DNA from: Aminobacter ciceronei
GTDB taxonomy: Bacteria; Pseudomonadota; Alphaproteobacteria; Rhizobiales; Rhizobiaceae
DNA: 64,000 bases
Direction: 5' to 3'
Assembly: GCF_014138625.1 (NCBI RefSeq)
Contig: NZ_JACJHY010000005.1
Span: forward strand, 1-64,000
The notes beneath the pieces were generated by a model. The model worked only from the letters and a program-made list of their open reading frames with translations. It made no database searches and had not been told where the DNA came from. Below, piece after piece: positions 25,887 to 34,721 of the stretch. How positions within the stretch are numbered: the first letter of the stretch is position 1; each line of letters starts with the position of its first letter. The translations under genes were made by a program, and so were the position numbers.

Positions 25887-26405
25887 ATGAAAAATACGTC
25901 GAAGAGGGGCTTGGGGATGGAACTTGCCGGGGGGCCGCGCGTACGCTCAGCCTTCGCATTGCTTTTCCTTTTCCTGGCGGTTCCCCTGTTTGCCTCCGTT
26001 GCCGCGACGCCTGCGCGTGCCGATTTCAGGGTCTGCAACGCGACGCAGAGCCTCGTCGGCGTCGGCATCGGCTATCGCGCCAAGGCGGGGTGGATCACCG
26101 AAGGCTGGTGGCACATCGAAGGGCAGACCTGCAAGACGCTGATCGAAGGCCCGCTGTCATCGAGGTTTTATTATCTCTATGCAGAAGATGCCGAGCGGGG
26201 CGGACGCTGGGACGGCCCCATCAACATGTGCGTGGCTGAAAAAGAGTTCAAGGTTGCCGGGGTCACCGATTGCGTAGCACGCGGTTTCCAGCGTGCCGGC
26301 TTCCAGGAATACGACACGGGCGAGCAGGCGAACTGGATGGTCCAGCTCACCGACGAGCCCGCAACGGGCGGCAATGCGGCCGCCTCGGGAACGAACGGTC
26401 AATGA
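25887..26405 (+). CDS. DUF1036 secreted protein
   Basis: Protein of 172 residues with an N-terminal signal (hydrophobic 22-42, cleavage after ARA) and the DUF1036 domain: FRVCNATQSLVGVGIGYRA, GWWHIEGQTCKTLI, FYYLYAEDAERGGRW. The family is periplasmic and of unknown function. Several Cys suggest disulfides. Its stop overlaps the pyk start by 4 bp (ATGA), a linkage typical of rhizobial pyk loci. Confidence 0.88.
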   Translation: MKNTSKRGLGMELAGGPRVRSAFALLFLFLAVPLFASVAATPARADFRVCNATQSLVGVGIGYRAKAGWITEGWWHIEGQTCKTLIEGPLSSRFYYLYAEDAERGGRWDGPINMCVAEKEFKVAGVTDCVARGFQRAGFQEYDTGEQANWMVQLTDEPATGGNAAASGTNGQ

Positions 26406-27838
26406 GACGTAGCCGCAAGGTCAAGATACTCGCCACACTCGGTCCGGCCTCTTCCGACGAGGTCATGATCCGCAAGCTCTTCGATGCGGGCGCCGATGTC
26501 TTCCGCATCAATATGAGTCATACCGACCACGATTCGATGCGCACGCTTGTTGGCCGTATCCGTTCGGTCGAAGAGGCGGTTGGCCGGCCCATCGGCATCC
26601 TCGCCGACCTGCAGGGACCCAAGCTCCGCGTCGGCAAGTTCGCCAATGGCAAGGAAGAGCTATCAGTCGGCCAGACCTTTACCCTCGACGACAACCCCGA
26701 CCTCGGCACGTCGAGCCGTGTCCACCTGCCGCATCCTGAAATCCTCAAGTCGGTCCAGACCGGCCACCGTCTGCTCATCGATGACGGCAAGCTGGAGCTC
26801 AGGGCAACCAAGACCGACGGCAAGTCGATCGTCTGCACGGTCGTTGCCGGCACCAAGATTTCCGACAAGAAGGGCGTCAGCCTGCCCGACACCGACCTGC
26901 CGGTCGGCGCGTTGACTGAAAAGGACCGCAAGGACCTCGACGCGGTGCTCGAAACCGGCGTCGACTGGGTCGCGCTGTCCTTCATCCAGCGTCCCGAGGA
27001 CCTCGCCGAGGCGCGCAAGATTGCCCAAGGGCGCGCGCTCCTGCTCTCCAAGATCGAGAAGCCGCAGGCGGTTGCCCGTCTGGCCGAAATCATCGAGCTG
27101 TCCGATGCCTTGATGGTCGCCCGTGGCGATCTCGGCGTCGAGATGCCGATCGAATCCGTGCCCGGCATCCAGAAACAGATCACCCGCGCGGCTCGCCGTG
27201 CCGGCAAGCCTGTGGTCGTCGCCACCCAGATGCTGGAATCGATGATCACGGCCCTGGTGCCGACCCGTGCTGAAGTTTCCGACGTCGCAACGGCGGTGTT
27301 CGAAGGCGCCGACGCCGTCATGTTGTCGGCCGAGTCGGCTGCCGGCCAGTACCCGGTCGAGTCGGTCGCGACCATGGACCGGATCGCCCAGCAGGTCGAA
27401 AAGGATCCGACCTATCCCGGCATCATCAACGCCCAGCGTTCGCAGCCGGAAGCGACCGGCGCCGACGCCATCTCACTTGCGGCGCGCGAAATCGCCGAGA
27501 CGCTGAAATTGTCGGCAATCGTCACCTACACCGCCTCGGGCACCACCGGGCTGCGCGCGGCGCGTGAACGGCCGCAGGTGCCTGTCATCGCGCTGTCGCC
27601 GATCCTCGCCACCGCGCGCCGCCTGTCGCTGCTCTGGGGCACGCATTGCGTCGTCTCGCCGGATGCGGTGGATCTCGACGACATGGTCGACCGCGCCTGC
27701 AACGTCGCCTTCAACGAAGGCTTTGCCGCTGGCGGCGATCGCGTCATCATCACCGCCGGCGTGCCGCTCCGTACCCCTGGTTCGACCAACATGCTGCGCA
27801 TCGCCTATGTCGGGCCGGAAGGCAAAGGCAGCAGGTAA
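26402..27838 (+). CDS. pyk: pyruvate kinase
   Basis: Glycolytic enzyme of 478 residues converting phosphoenolpyruvate and ADP to pyruvate and ATP. KILATLGPASSD opens the barrel; DVFRINMSH, ILADLQGPKLRVG, the active-site LLSKIEKPQAV (catalytic Lys) and ARGDLGVEMP follow; VVVATQMLESM is the family tract. The C-terminal domain carries ASGTTGLRAARERP, the expected effector phosphate-loop region. Translationally coupled to DUF1036. Confidence 0.97.
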   Translation: MRRSRKVKILATLGPASSDEVMIRKLFDAGADVFRINMSHTDHDSMRTLVGRIRSVEEAVGRPIGILADLQGPKLRVGKFANGKEELSVGQTFTLDDNPDLGTSSRVHLPHPEILKSVQTGHRLLIDDGKLELRATKTDGKSIVCTVVAGTKISDKKGVSLPDTDLPVGALTEKDRKDLDAVLETGVDWVALSFIQRPEDLAEARKIAQGRALLLSKIEKPQAVARLAEIIELSDALMVARGDLGVEMPIESVPGIQKQITRAARRAGKPVVVATQMLESMITALVPTRAEVSDVATAVFEGADAVMLSAESAAGQYPVESVATMDRIAQQVEKDPTYPGIINAQRSQPEATGADAISLAAREIAETLKLSAIVTYTASGTTGLRAARERPQVPVIALSPILATARRLSLLWGTHCVVSPDAVDLDDMVDRACNVAFNEGFAAGGDRVIITAGVPLRTPGSTNMLRIAYVGPEGKGSR

Positions 27839-27843
27839 TTCAT

Positions 27844-27919
27844 GGGAGTAGGGGAGTAGGCGGCTCAAGCCGTCCTCCTCGTTCTCGATGTTCCCTTACT
27901 CCCCTATTCCCCTACTCCC
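27844..27919. repeat. GGGAGTAG inverted repeat, left copy
   Basis: gggagtaggggagtagg (27844-27860) faces cccttactcccctattcccc and following bases (27892-27919), with a small hairpin cggct/agccg between. The reverse arm abuts the stop codon of the alpha/beta hydrolase. The element also closes the pyk transcript. A related element lies on the other side of that hydrolase (28982-29083). Confidence 0.75.
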
Positions 27920-28969
27920 TTAGTTTGGCGCCTTCTCGTTCACGCACATATCCGTCCCGAACGCGTCGCCGGCAATGCGGGCCTCGACCTGCCGCGCCAT
28001 CGCCTGCAGGTCACGTGGTTGGCCGGCGAGCCTTTCAACCGCTGCCGCGACCAGATCAGGTGCCACCCAGTCGGGTTTGTGGCCGAGGTTCCTGACCCAG
28101 ACCAGCTCGGCATCAGGAATGTCGCGGGCAAGGCCGATCGAATGGATCTCCTCGTAGACGACTGTGTCTGCGTCGCCCGACAGCACCACAGTCGGCGCCT
28201 TGATTTCGGGATAGCGAGGCGCCGTCTTCAGCGCGTGCCGGTACAAGCCCTCGACATCAATCGCATTGGCGCGAAACGGCTGCGGCCGCAGCACCAGCTT
28301 GATGGAGGCTTCGTCGACATAGACATCGGGCGCCTTGTTGGGCGAGAAGACGCAGGTCGTGGCCGCATCGATGTGCATCAGCCCGGCCGGATTGGCAACC
28401 ATCGCGGCGAACAGCCGCCCGACCACCGGCCTGGCGCTCAGGCTGTAGTACCAGGAGGTGTCGCCGCCCGGCCAAGGATGCGTTGCCGCCGACAGGAACA
28501 GCAGCCCGCGCGTCTTCTCAGGGTGCTCCAGGGCGAAGGTCGCCGCGATCGAGCCGCCGAACGAATGGCCGATAATGATGGCGTCCTTGACACCGAGCCT
28601 GTCCATCAGGGTAGCGATGGTCGCGGCCTGCCCTTCCTGCGTCTCGTTGCTGCCGGGCCCGCGTTCGGACCAGCCATGGCCGGGCCGGTCGAAAAACAGC
28701 ATCTCGGCGCGGCCTTCGAATTGTGGCCTGAGCGGCAGCATCTGGTCCTTCAGGTTGGCGGATGCGCCGTGGATGAAGACCAGCGGCGGCAGCTCCGCGC
28801 CAACAGGCGCCGGTACATGGACGTAATGGATGTTGGCGCCCGCAATGTCGATGAAGCTGCCCACCGGCGGATTGAGGCGCTCGATCAGCCATGAGGCCAC
28901 GCCGGTAAAGCCGGCAAGCGCAAGCACGATCGCAACGAGCAGGACCAGGACAAAGGTGAGGATGTTCAT
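27920..28969 (-). CDS. alpha/beta hydrolase
   Basis: Protein of 349 residues with one N-terminal membrane helix (residues 4-26) acting as anchor or signal. PPLVFIHGASANLKDQ is the oxyanion region, IIIGHSFGGSIAA carries the nucleophile Ser, VLSGDADTVV the acid and NLGHKPDW the His. The substrate is unknown; esterase or haloperoxidase-like activity is possible. The gene is bracketed at both ends by GGGAGTAG-type repeats, unlike other genes here. Confidence 0.85.
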   Translation of the reverse strand: MNILTFVLVLLVAIVLALAGFTGVASWLIERLNPPVGSFIDIAGANIHYVHVPAPVGAELPPLVFIHGASANLKDQMLPLRPQFEGRAEMLFFDRPGHGWSERGPGSNETQEGQAATIATLMDRLGVKDAIIIGHSFGGSIAATFALEHPEKTRGLLFLSAATHPWPGGDTSWYYSLSARPVVGRLFAAMVANPAGLMHIDAATTCVFSPNKAPDVYVDEASIKLVLRPQPFRANAIDVEGLYRHALKTAPRYPEIKAPTVVLSGDADTVVYEEIHSIGLARDIPDAELVWVRNLGHKPDWVAPDLVAAAVERLAGQPRDLQAMARQVEARIAGDAFGTDMCVNEKAPN

Positions 28970-28981
28970 GCGGCTCGTTGG

Positions 28982-29083
28982 AGGGGAGTAGCGAAGTAGG
29001 GGAGTAGGAGAATAGGGCAGTAAGGGAGTAGGGGGAATGGGGCATCAATCGGCGACTTACTGCCCTATTGCCTTACTCCCCTC
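28982..29083. repeat. GGGAGTAG inverted repeat, right copy
   Basis: The direct part (28982-29036) has five GGAGTAG/AAGTAGG/AATAGGG-like 7-8-mers in tandem; the reverse part (29056-29083) reads acttactgccctattgcctt and onward. The aatagggcagtaaggg segment pairs with its complement to give a stem of about 20 bp. The reverse arm abuts the stop codon of the TPR gene, mirroring the left copy. Confidence 0.75.
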
Positions 29084-29665
29084 TCAAATCCCTTCGCCCG
29101 CAAGCTCTTCCTCCAGCCGCGAAACCTCGTTTTGGGCATTTCGCAGCATCGGGTAGATGACCAGAACGCGCTGCCAGGCCTGCAGTGCCAGCTCGTTGTG
29201 GTTGGTGGCAGCCATGATCTGGGCCATGCCGGAGAGGGCGCCGAAATGGCGCGGCTCGAGCTCCAGCGTGCGTTCGATGTCGGTCATCGACTTGCGGAAG
29301 TTGCCCATCATGAAATGCACGGTGGCGCGGCGGTTCCAGCCTTCGGCATATTGGGGCTGCAGGGTCACGACCTGGTCGAGGAAATCGAGGGCAACGTCGA
29401 ACTTCTTGGCTTCCAGTGCCTGCTGCGCCCACAGCATCATGAGGTCGACGGAAGCGCTGCCAGACCTGTACCAGGCTTCCCAGATCCGGTTGGCGAGGCG
29501 TTCGGCGGCCTTTTCGTTGCGCTCACGCTTGAGGTCGGAAAACAGCGAATCGAGCTGGGTGTCGGCCTTGGCGACGACGGTATCGCCGCTCGTCTGGGCA
29601 AACGCCTGGAGCGGCAGCGGCGTTGCCGCGATGGTCAGGACAAAAAAGGCAAAAACGCTCCGCAT
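29084..29665 (-). CDS. secreted TPR-repeat protein
   Basis: Protein of 193 residues with a signal peptide (hydrophobic 4-22, cleavage near AFA). About three tetratricopeptide repeats cover residues 50-180 (WAQQALEAKKFDVALDFLDQ, AEGWNRRATVHFMMGNFRKS, FGALSGMAQIMAATNHNELA). It would act as a periplasmic scaffold. No partner is evident from context. Confidence 0.85.
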   Translation of the reverse strand: MRSVFAFFVLTIAATPLPLQAFAQTSGDTVVAKADTQLDSLFSDLKRERNEKAAERLANRIWEAWYRSGSASVDLMMLWAQQALEAKKFDVALDFLDQVVTLQPQYAEGWNRRATVHFMMGNFRKSMTDIERTLELEPRHFGALSGMAQIMAATNHNELALQAWQRVLVIYPMLRNAQNEVSRLEEELAGEGI

Positions 29666-29744
29666 GCGGAAATTCTAGACCCCCGCATGGGAACGTCAAA
29701 CTGAAATTGCCGTGATGCGCCGGCCGTGAGTGGCCGGGCGAGCA

Positions 29745-29870
29745 TCAGCCCTGGCGGGCCTTGTAGCGCGGCGCAGTCTTGTTGATGATGTAGATACGGC
29801 CCTTGCGACGAACCAGCTGGCAGTCACGATGGCGGCCCTTGAGCGCCTTGAGCGAATTCTTGATCTTCAT
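29745..29870 (-). CDS. rpmJ: 50S ribosomal protein L36, long form
   Basis: A 41-residue ribosomal protein. The translation starts [20 protein letters not shown] and ends [13 protein letters not shown], the standard alphaproteobacterial L36. It is the C-minus type: only one Cys (in RDCQLV) is present, so the four-ligand zinc site of C-plus L36 is lost. It lies alone, as usual for rpmJ in this group. Confidence 0.95.
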   Translation of the reverse strand: MKIKNSLKALKGRHRDCQLVRRKGRIYIINKTAPRYKARQG

Positions 29871-30113
29871 GTCACTAACCCGTCAGATGGGGCCCATCTT
29901 CCGGGCCGAAACCAAAAGCACGCCCAAAGTGCGCGCCCAATTTGTGTGAGTAGCTCTTAGACGAGGAGTCTTGGCCAGTCAACCGCGACAGGGCACAGCA
30001 TGGCGGATTGATTGGCTTTTTTGCCGGCAATGGTCGTGGCCGTGCCGGGACGGGGACTTGCCAGTGGACAGCCTCGCTGGAATCCTCCCGCTCGTCAGAC
30101 AACGGAGAGGCAG

Positions 30114-30521
30114 ATGCGGCATTCGATTCTCTTGATCTCAATGGCCGGCGTGATGGTGGCATCGGTGGCGTCGGCCGAGGAGTGCGACCGCAACGACCAG
30201 ACCCAGATGGGCATGAACATCTGTGCGGCCCAAGACTACGCGGCGTCAGACGCCAAGCTGAATGTCGCCTATGGTGACATCATGAAGCGCCTGTCCGACA
30301 ACGCCGGCGCGCGCAAGCTGTTACAGGATTCGCAGCGCGCCTGGATCGCCTTCCTCGATGCTGAATGCAAGTTCGCCTCCTCCGGCGTCGAAGGCGGATC
30401 GGTCCAGCCGATGATCCATTCCGGCTGCCTGCAGGGACTGACCGACGCGCGTGTGACGCAACTCGGCAGCTACCTCAAATGCGAGGAGGGCGACCTCAGC
30501 TGTCCAGTGCCGGGCCAGTAG
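30114..30521 (+). CDS. LprI-like (DUF1311) secreted protein
   Basis: Protein of 135 residues with a signal peptide (cleavage after ASA). The DUF1311 core is present: CDRNDQTQMGMNICAAQDY, then LLQDSQRAWIAFLDAECKF, with six or so Cys likely in disulfides. The family includes the lysozyme inhibitor LprI of Mycobacterium, so a periplasmic lysozyme-inhibitor role is possible but unproven. A ggagagg ribosome site fixes the start at 30114. Confidence 0.85.
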   Translation: MRHSILLISMAGVMVASVASAEECDRNDQTQMGMNICAAQDYAASDAKLNVAYGDIMKRLSDNAGARKLLQDSQRAWIAFLDAECKFASSGVEGGSVQPMIHSGCLQGLTDARVTQLGSYLKCEEGDLSCPVPGQ

Positions 30522-30549
30522 GCCGGTAGTCCGCGGCAGAGGTCTCGTC

Positions 30550-30891
30550 TCAGGCGTATTCGGCTTTGTTCTTGATATCGCAGGGAAGACCGAACTGCGC
30601 GCCCCAGCGGCATAGTGATTCTGCTGCCGCGTTGAGGGCTGCGCCGCGTTCGGTGAGCGAGTAGACAACCTTGGCCGGCAATTCCGAATAGACCTTCCGG
30701 TCGACGAGCCCATCGGCCTCCAGTTCGCGCAATTGTTGCGCCAGCATCTTTTCGCTGATCCCGGGAATCGACTGCCTCAACCGGCCGAATCGGCGTGATG
30801 CCGTTCCGAGCTGGCAAAGAATGTCTATCTTCCATTTGCCTTCGGTCATCCTGACAGCCGCTACAAAGCCATTGTCCGCCGTCTTGTCCAT
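30550..30891 (-). CDS. HxlR family transcriptional regulator
   Basis: Winged-helix regulator of 113 residues: RMTEGKWKIDILCQLG, RFGRLRQSIPGISEKMLAQQLRELEADGLV. Cysteines at three positions (ILCQL, LCRWG, LPCDI) could serve in redox sensing. It is divergent from the imine-reductase-like gene at 31022, with a nested direct/inverted repeat between them. Confidence 0.87.
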   Translation of the reverse strand: MDKTADNGFVAAVRMTEGKWKIDILCQLGTASRRFGRLRQSIPGISEKMLAQQLRELEADGLVDRKVYSELPAKVVYSLTERGAALNAAAESLCRWGAQFGLPCDIKNKAEYA

Positions 30892-30963
30892 GCTGCTCTC
30901 CTTACCGCCAGGTGACTACTTACGCCCGGGTTCGTATTGTGTGCCGCCCATCTCACCATACCT

Positions 30964-30994
30964 CCACGACGTCGCGACAGACGTCGCGTCGTGG
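30964..30994. promoter_or_regulatory. nested repeat, candidate HxlR operator
   Basis: ccacgacg (30964-30971) and cgtcgtgg (30987-30994) are inverted 8-mers enclosing two direct copies of gacgtcgcg (30968-30976 and 30980-30988), 12 bp apart. It lies about 28 bp before the start of the divergent target gene. Confidence 0.5.
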
Positions 30995-31021
30995 CGCCGC
31001 CAGTTGATATGGAGAGTTGGA

Positions 31022-31906
31022 ATGAAGCGTTCAATCGCCGTTTTGGGAACCGGACGCATGGGCTCGGCCCTTGCCCGCGCCCTGCTTGCATCGGATCATC
31101 GCATGACGGTCTGGAATCGTACAAAAGACAAGGCCGAACCGCTCGCCTTGCTCGGCGCAACTGTCGCATCTTCAGCACTTGAGGCCGTGACTTCAGCTGA
31201 AGTCATCATCGTGAATGTCAGCGACTACAAGGCGACTGCAGGCATCCTGCGCGACGATGCAGTCGCTTCCGCCGTCCGCGGCAAGCTGATCGTCGACCTG
31301 ACGTCGGGAACGCCACAGGGTGCGCGCGATGCCGCCGAGTGGTGTGGCAGGCACGGCGCCGGCTATCTCGATGGTGCGATCATGGCAACGCCTGACTTCA
31401 TCGGCACCGATGCGGGCACCATCCTGGTCTCGGGGCAGGGACAGGCCTTTCGGGACAACGAGGCCGTCTTTCGCGCGTTGGGCGGTAATGTCCAGCATGT
31501 CGGACAAGACCCTGGACGTGCCAATGCGCTTGATAGCGCTTTGCTGGCCCTGATGTGGGGTGCATTGTTCGGAGCGCTCAACGCCATTGCCGTGAGCCAG
31601 GCCGAAGACATCGATCTGGGCGAACTGAGCCGGCAGTGGACGGCGACAGCGCCCGTTGTCGAGGGGCTCGTCACTGACCTCATCAAGCGTACCGATGCCG
31701 GCCGTTTTGCCAGCGACGAGGAGACCCTTTCGTCGATTTCCATCCATCACAGTGCGTTCCAGCACCTCCTGGAACTCATGGATGCGCGTGGCATCGACCG
31801 CGCCGTGGTTGACGGTTACGGCTTCTTCTTTCAGCGGGCGATTGCAGCCGGCCAGTTGCATGGAGATTTCGCGGCGTTGTCGCAGTTCATGGGTAAGGCC
31901 GCCTGA
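31022..31906 (+). CDS. imine reductase-like NAD(P)-binding protein
   Basis: Beta-hydroxyacid-dehydrogenase-type protein of 294 residues. Rossmann motif VLGTGRMGSALARALL (6-21); VDLTSGTPQGARDAAEW and GYLDGAIMATPDFIG are typical of the imine reductase branch. The all-helical C-terminal domain (LLALMWGALFGALNAIAVSQA) forms the dimer interface. Substrate unknown. It is followed by a SnoaL-like gene, separated by a 10-bp-stem hairpin, and likely regulated by the divergent HxlR. Confidence 0.87.
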   Translation: MKRSIAVLGTGRMGSALARALLASDHRMTVWNRTKDKAEPLALLGATVASSALEAVTSAEVIIVNVSDYKATAGILRDDAVASAVRGKLIVDLTSGTPQGARDAAEWCGRHGAGYLDGAIMATPDFIGTDAGTILVSGQGQAFRDNEAVFRALGGNVQHVGQDPGRANALDSALLALMWGALFGALNAIAVSQAEDIDLGELSRQWTATAPVVEGLVTDLIKRTDAGRFASDEETLSSISIHHSAFQHLLELMDARGIDRAVVDGYGFFFQRAIAAGQLHGDFAALSQFMGKAA

Positions 31907-31922
31907 GAGCCAGCGCAGCGAG

Positions 31923-31949
31923 GAGGCTGGCCACCTGTCGGCCAGCCTC
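31923..31949 (+). terminator. intercistronic hairpin
   Basis: gaggctggcc (31923-31932) and ggccagcctc (31940-31949), a 10-bp perfect stem with a 7-nt loop, between the imine-reductase-like gene and the SnoaL-like gene. No T-run follows, so it may be a processing or attenuation hairpin. Confidence 0.4.
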
Positions 31950-31978
31950 ATGCCATCACTTGATATGAAGGAAACGGA

Positions 31979-32350
31979 ATGTCTCTGACGCTTCTCGTCG
32001 ACACCTATTGCTCTGCCTGGTCCACGGAGAATGCCGGGCAGCGGCGAGCCCTGCTGCTTTCGGTGTGGAGCGAGGGTGCAACCTACACCGACCCCTCGGT
32101 CCATGCCGAAGGCGTGGAAGAGCTGCTTGCGCATATCGCGGGAATTCAGGCCAGGCATCCCGGTGCCCGCATTCTGCGCACCAGTGACGTCGATGTTCAT
32201 CATGGCATCGCGCGCTTCGCGTGGCAGTTCGTGATGCCCGACGGATCATCGCCGCCCGAGGGCCTCGACATCGCCTTTGTCGATGGCGACCAGAAGCGCA
32301 TAACGCGCATCATCGGCTTCTTCGGTTCGATGCAAAGGCCTGCTGCGTGA
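31979..32350 (+). CDS. SnoaL-like / NTF2-fold protein
   Basis: Protein of 123 residues with the NTF2-like fold (LLVDTYCSAWSTENAGQRRALL, YTDPSVHAEGVEELLAHI, RITRIIGFFG). The family includes small polyketide cyclases and steroid isomerase-like enzymes, but many members have no known activity. Located 72 bp after the imine-reductase-like gene in the same direction, so it may share its transcript and HxlR control. Confidence 0.83.
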   Translation: MSLTLLVDTYCSAWSTENAGQRRALLLSVWSEGATYTDPSVHAEGVEELLAHIAGIQARHPGARILRTSDVDVHHGIARFAWQFVMPDGSSPPEGLDIAFVDGDQKRITRIIGFFGSMQRPAA

Positions 32351-32414
32351 GTTTGGCGGCACGACGAGCCGGCGCAGCCACAGGTGCAGTCAGCCCATTG
32401 CTGGCGGCTGTCTT

Positions 32415-33497
32415 TTAGCGGCGCGGCAACAGCCGGGTGAAATGGCCCATCTTGCGGCCGGGGCGGGCCTCGGCCTTGCCGTAGAGATGCACAGCGACGT
32501 CGGGCTCGGCCAGCAGGGCCGGCACCCTTTCGATGTCGTCGCCGATCAGGTTTTCCATGATGCAGTCGGAGTGGCGGTTGGCGTCGCCGAGCGGCAGGCC
32601 GGCGACGGCGCGGATGTGCTGCTCGAACTGCGAGACCACGCAGGCCGCCTCGGTCCAATGGCCTGAATTGTGTACCCGCGGCGCCATCTCGTTGACCAAT
32701 AGCGAGCCGTCGGCAAGGACAAAGAACTCGACGCCGATGACGCCGACATAATCGAGTGCCGTGAGGATCTTGCGTGCCGCGTCACGTGCTGCCATGGCTG
32801 TTTCGCTGCCGATCGTGGCCGGCAGCGTCGAGGTCGCCAGAATGCCGTTGCGGTGCACGTTCTCGGCCGGGTCGAAGACGGCGATGCTGCCATCGGTGCC
32901 GCGCGCCGCGATGATCGAGATTTCGCGCTCGAAGGCAACGAAGGATTCGAGCACCAGCGGCACATTGCCGAGCGAGGCGCAGGCGCCGTCGAAGCCGCCT
33001 GTCGTCACGTTGCGGAAGACCATCTGGCCCTTGCCGTCATAACCCATGCGGCAGGTCTTCAGCACGCCGCTGCCGTCGAAGGCCTTCAGCGCCTCCGCCA
33101 GCTCGGCATCGTTGTCCACAGGCCGGAAGCCGGCTGTGGATATCCCGATCCCGTTCATGAATGTCTTTTCGACGAGCCGGTCCTGGGCAACCTCGAGGGC
33201 GCGTGCTGGCGGGTGGACGGCGATCGTGCGGCCCAGCCGTTCGGCAGCGACAACCGGCACGTTTTCGAATTCATAGGTGACGACAGCACTTGCGCGCGCC
33301 AGTTCGTCGAGAGCGGCGGGGTCGTCATAGGCGGCGACGATCTGGCGATTGACGACCTGGGCTGCCGGGCAGTCGGCCTGGGGCTCCAGAACGATCGTCC
33401 GGTAGCCGAGGCGAGCCGCCGCCATGGCCAGCATGCGGCCGAGCTGGCCGCCGCCGATGATGCCGATGGTGGCGCCGAGGGGAAGGGGCGCGCTCAC
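32415..33497 (-). CDS. purK: 5-(carboxyamino)imidazole ribonucleotide synthase
   Basis: ATP-grasp enzyme of 360 residues that carboxylates AIR in purine synthesis. [21 protein letters not shown] is the N-terminal signature; [12 protein letters not shown] is the ATP-binding loop; [15 protein letters not shown] the catalytic region. The start is a GTG at 33497 whose bases overlap the purE stop (GTGA), so purE and purK are translationally coupled. Confidence 0.95.
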   Translation of the reverse strand: MSAPLPLGATIGIIGGGQLGRMLAMAAARLGYRTIVLEPQADCPAAQVVNRQIVAAYDDPAALDELARASAVVTYEFENVPVVAAERLGRTIAVHPPARALEVAQDRLVEKTFMNGIGISTAGFRPVDNDAELAEALKAFDGSGVLKTCRMGYDGKGQMVFRNVTTGGFDGACASLGNVPLVLESFVAFEREISIIAARGTDGSIAVFDPAENVHRNGILATSTLPATIGSETAMAARDAARKILTALDYVGVIGVEFFVLADGSLLVNEMAPRVHNSGHWTEAACVVSQFEQHIRAVAGLPLGDANRHSDCIMENLIGDDIERVPALLAEPDVAVHLYGKAEARPGRKMGHFTRLLPRR

Positions 33498-34000
33498 GCG
33501 TCGTCCGTCGGCTGTTCGGCGACCCGTGCGGTCTGGGCAGCGCGCCATTCGTCGAGCCTTGCGGCGAGCGCGTCGTCGGACAGGGCAAGCACGGCCGCGG
33601 CAAGCAGTGCCGCGTTGGCGGCACCGGCCTTGCCGATGGCAAGCGTGCCGACGGGGATGCCGGCCGGCATCTGGACGATGGAAAGCAGCGAATCCTGGCC
33701 CGACAAGGCCTTCGATTCGACCGGCACGCCGAACACCGGCAGAGAGGTCATGGCTGCAGTCATGCCGGGAAGATGGGCCGCACCGCCGGCGCCGGCGATG
33801 ATGACGCGGAAGCCTGCTGCCTTGGCGCCCTTGGCGAAGTCGTAAAGACGGTCGGGTGTGCGGTGGGCCGAGACGATGCGTGCCTCAAAGGCGATGCCAA
33901 GCACTTCGAGCAATTCGGCGGCATGGCGCATGGTCGCCCAGTCAGACTGGCTCCCCATGATGATGGCGACGTCGACCCTGTCTTTGCTCACGCGCGGCAC
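33494..34000 (-). CDS. purE: N5-carboxyaminoimidazole ribonucleotide mutase
   Basis: Class I PurE of about 168 residues, which moves the carboxyl group made by PurK to C4. [14 protein letters not shown] (phosphate site), VSAHRTPDR (catalytic His) and [20 protein letters not shown] are all present. Two GTG starts are possible, 34000 and 33991; the second has the better-spaced agggg ribosome site. First gene of the purEK operon. Confidence 0.95.
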   Translation of the reverse strand: MPRVSKDRVDVAIIMGSQSDWATMRHAAELLEVLGIAFEARIVSAHRTPDRLYDFAKGAKAAGFRVIIAGAGGAAHLPGMTAAMTSLPVFGVPVESKALSGQDSLLSIVQMPAGIPVGTLAIGKAGAANAALLAAAVLALSDDALAARLDEWRAAQTARVAEQPTDDA

Positions 34001-34075
34001 CCCTGCTTGATAAGCCTGCGCTTAACCGAAATGCGCTGCCATCGCAACCAAAGGCCGTCCGAAAATGGCGGTTTC

Positions 34076-34279
34076 TCAGGCGATGATGTCGGGGATGATG
34101 CGGTCTTCGATCTGGCTGATCTTGTCCTTGAGGACCAGCTTCTTCTTCTTCATCCGCTGGATCTGCAACGTATCGCAGCCCATCGCGATCATCGCGTTGA
34201 TTGCGGCATCAAAATCCGCATGGTCCTGCTTCAAGCGTGCAAACTCGAGACGAATCTCGGCTTGTTCCTGTTCCGACAT
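34076..34279 (-). CDS. YdcH family (DUF465) protein, copy 1
   Basis: Helical protein of 67 residues: LEFARLKQDHADFDAAINAM, then QIQRMKKKKLVLKDKI, the basic DUF465 signature. Function unknown. A second, shorter YdcH gene lies divergently at 34518, so this is a paralogous pair about 240 bp apart. The start is MSEQEQAE; upstream frame is not conserved-looking. Confidence 0.88.
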   Translation of the reverse strand: MSEQEQAEIRLEFARLKQDHADFDAAINAMIAMGCDTLQIQRMKKKKLVLKDKISQIEDRIIPDIIA

Positions 34280-34517
34280 GTCTACCGTCTGCAAACTCAC
34301 TGGCGCACCCGGGGCGCTCCTAAGGCGGGGTCGGCGACTCCTTGTCACCGGCGCGAAGCCCTTATCACATTTCACGCTGTCAGGAAATGCTACCACACTT
34401 TATTCGACATCGCCGACGGGGGATGGCAGACTGTCATGGTTCCGTCACAGAGCACTGTCTGCGGTGGGCAGGGCTGTGCCCGGAGCATCGAGGAAACCAT
34501 GAAAGGGAGAACCAATC

Positions 34518-34697
34518 ATGTCTCTTGCTTCCCATCTTGAAGAACTCCAGCGCAAACATGGTGACGTCGAGCGCCAGCTCGGCGAAGCAATGAATCATCC
34601 ATCCATGGACGACCTGCAAATCGTAGCGCTGAAGCGTCGCAAGCTGGCTCTCAAGGACGAGATTGAAAAGCTGAAAGGTGACCCGACGCAGCACTAG
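34518..34697 (+). CDS. YdcH family (DUF465) protein, copy 2
   Basis: Protein of 59 residues: MSLASHLEELQRKHGDVE, then LQIVALKRRKLALKDEIEKL, the same basic signature as copy 1. A ribosome site (aagggaga) precedes the ATG at 34518. The stop lies inside a tandem 15-bp duplication. Function unknown. Confidence 0.88.
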   Translation: MSLASHLEELQRKHGDVERQLGEAMNHPSMDDLQIVALKRRKLALKDEIEKLKGDPTQH

Positions 34698-34721
34698 GCT
34701 CAGTCACAGCACTAGGCTCAG
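34689..34721. repeat. short tandem duplication over the YdcH stop
   Basis: cagcactaggctcag occurs at 34689-34703 and again at 34707-34721, period 18. The first copy holds the stop codon of YdcH copy 2; the second is non-coding. Looks like a recent slip duplication. Confidence 0.8.
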
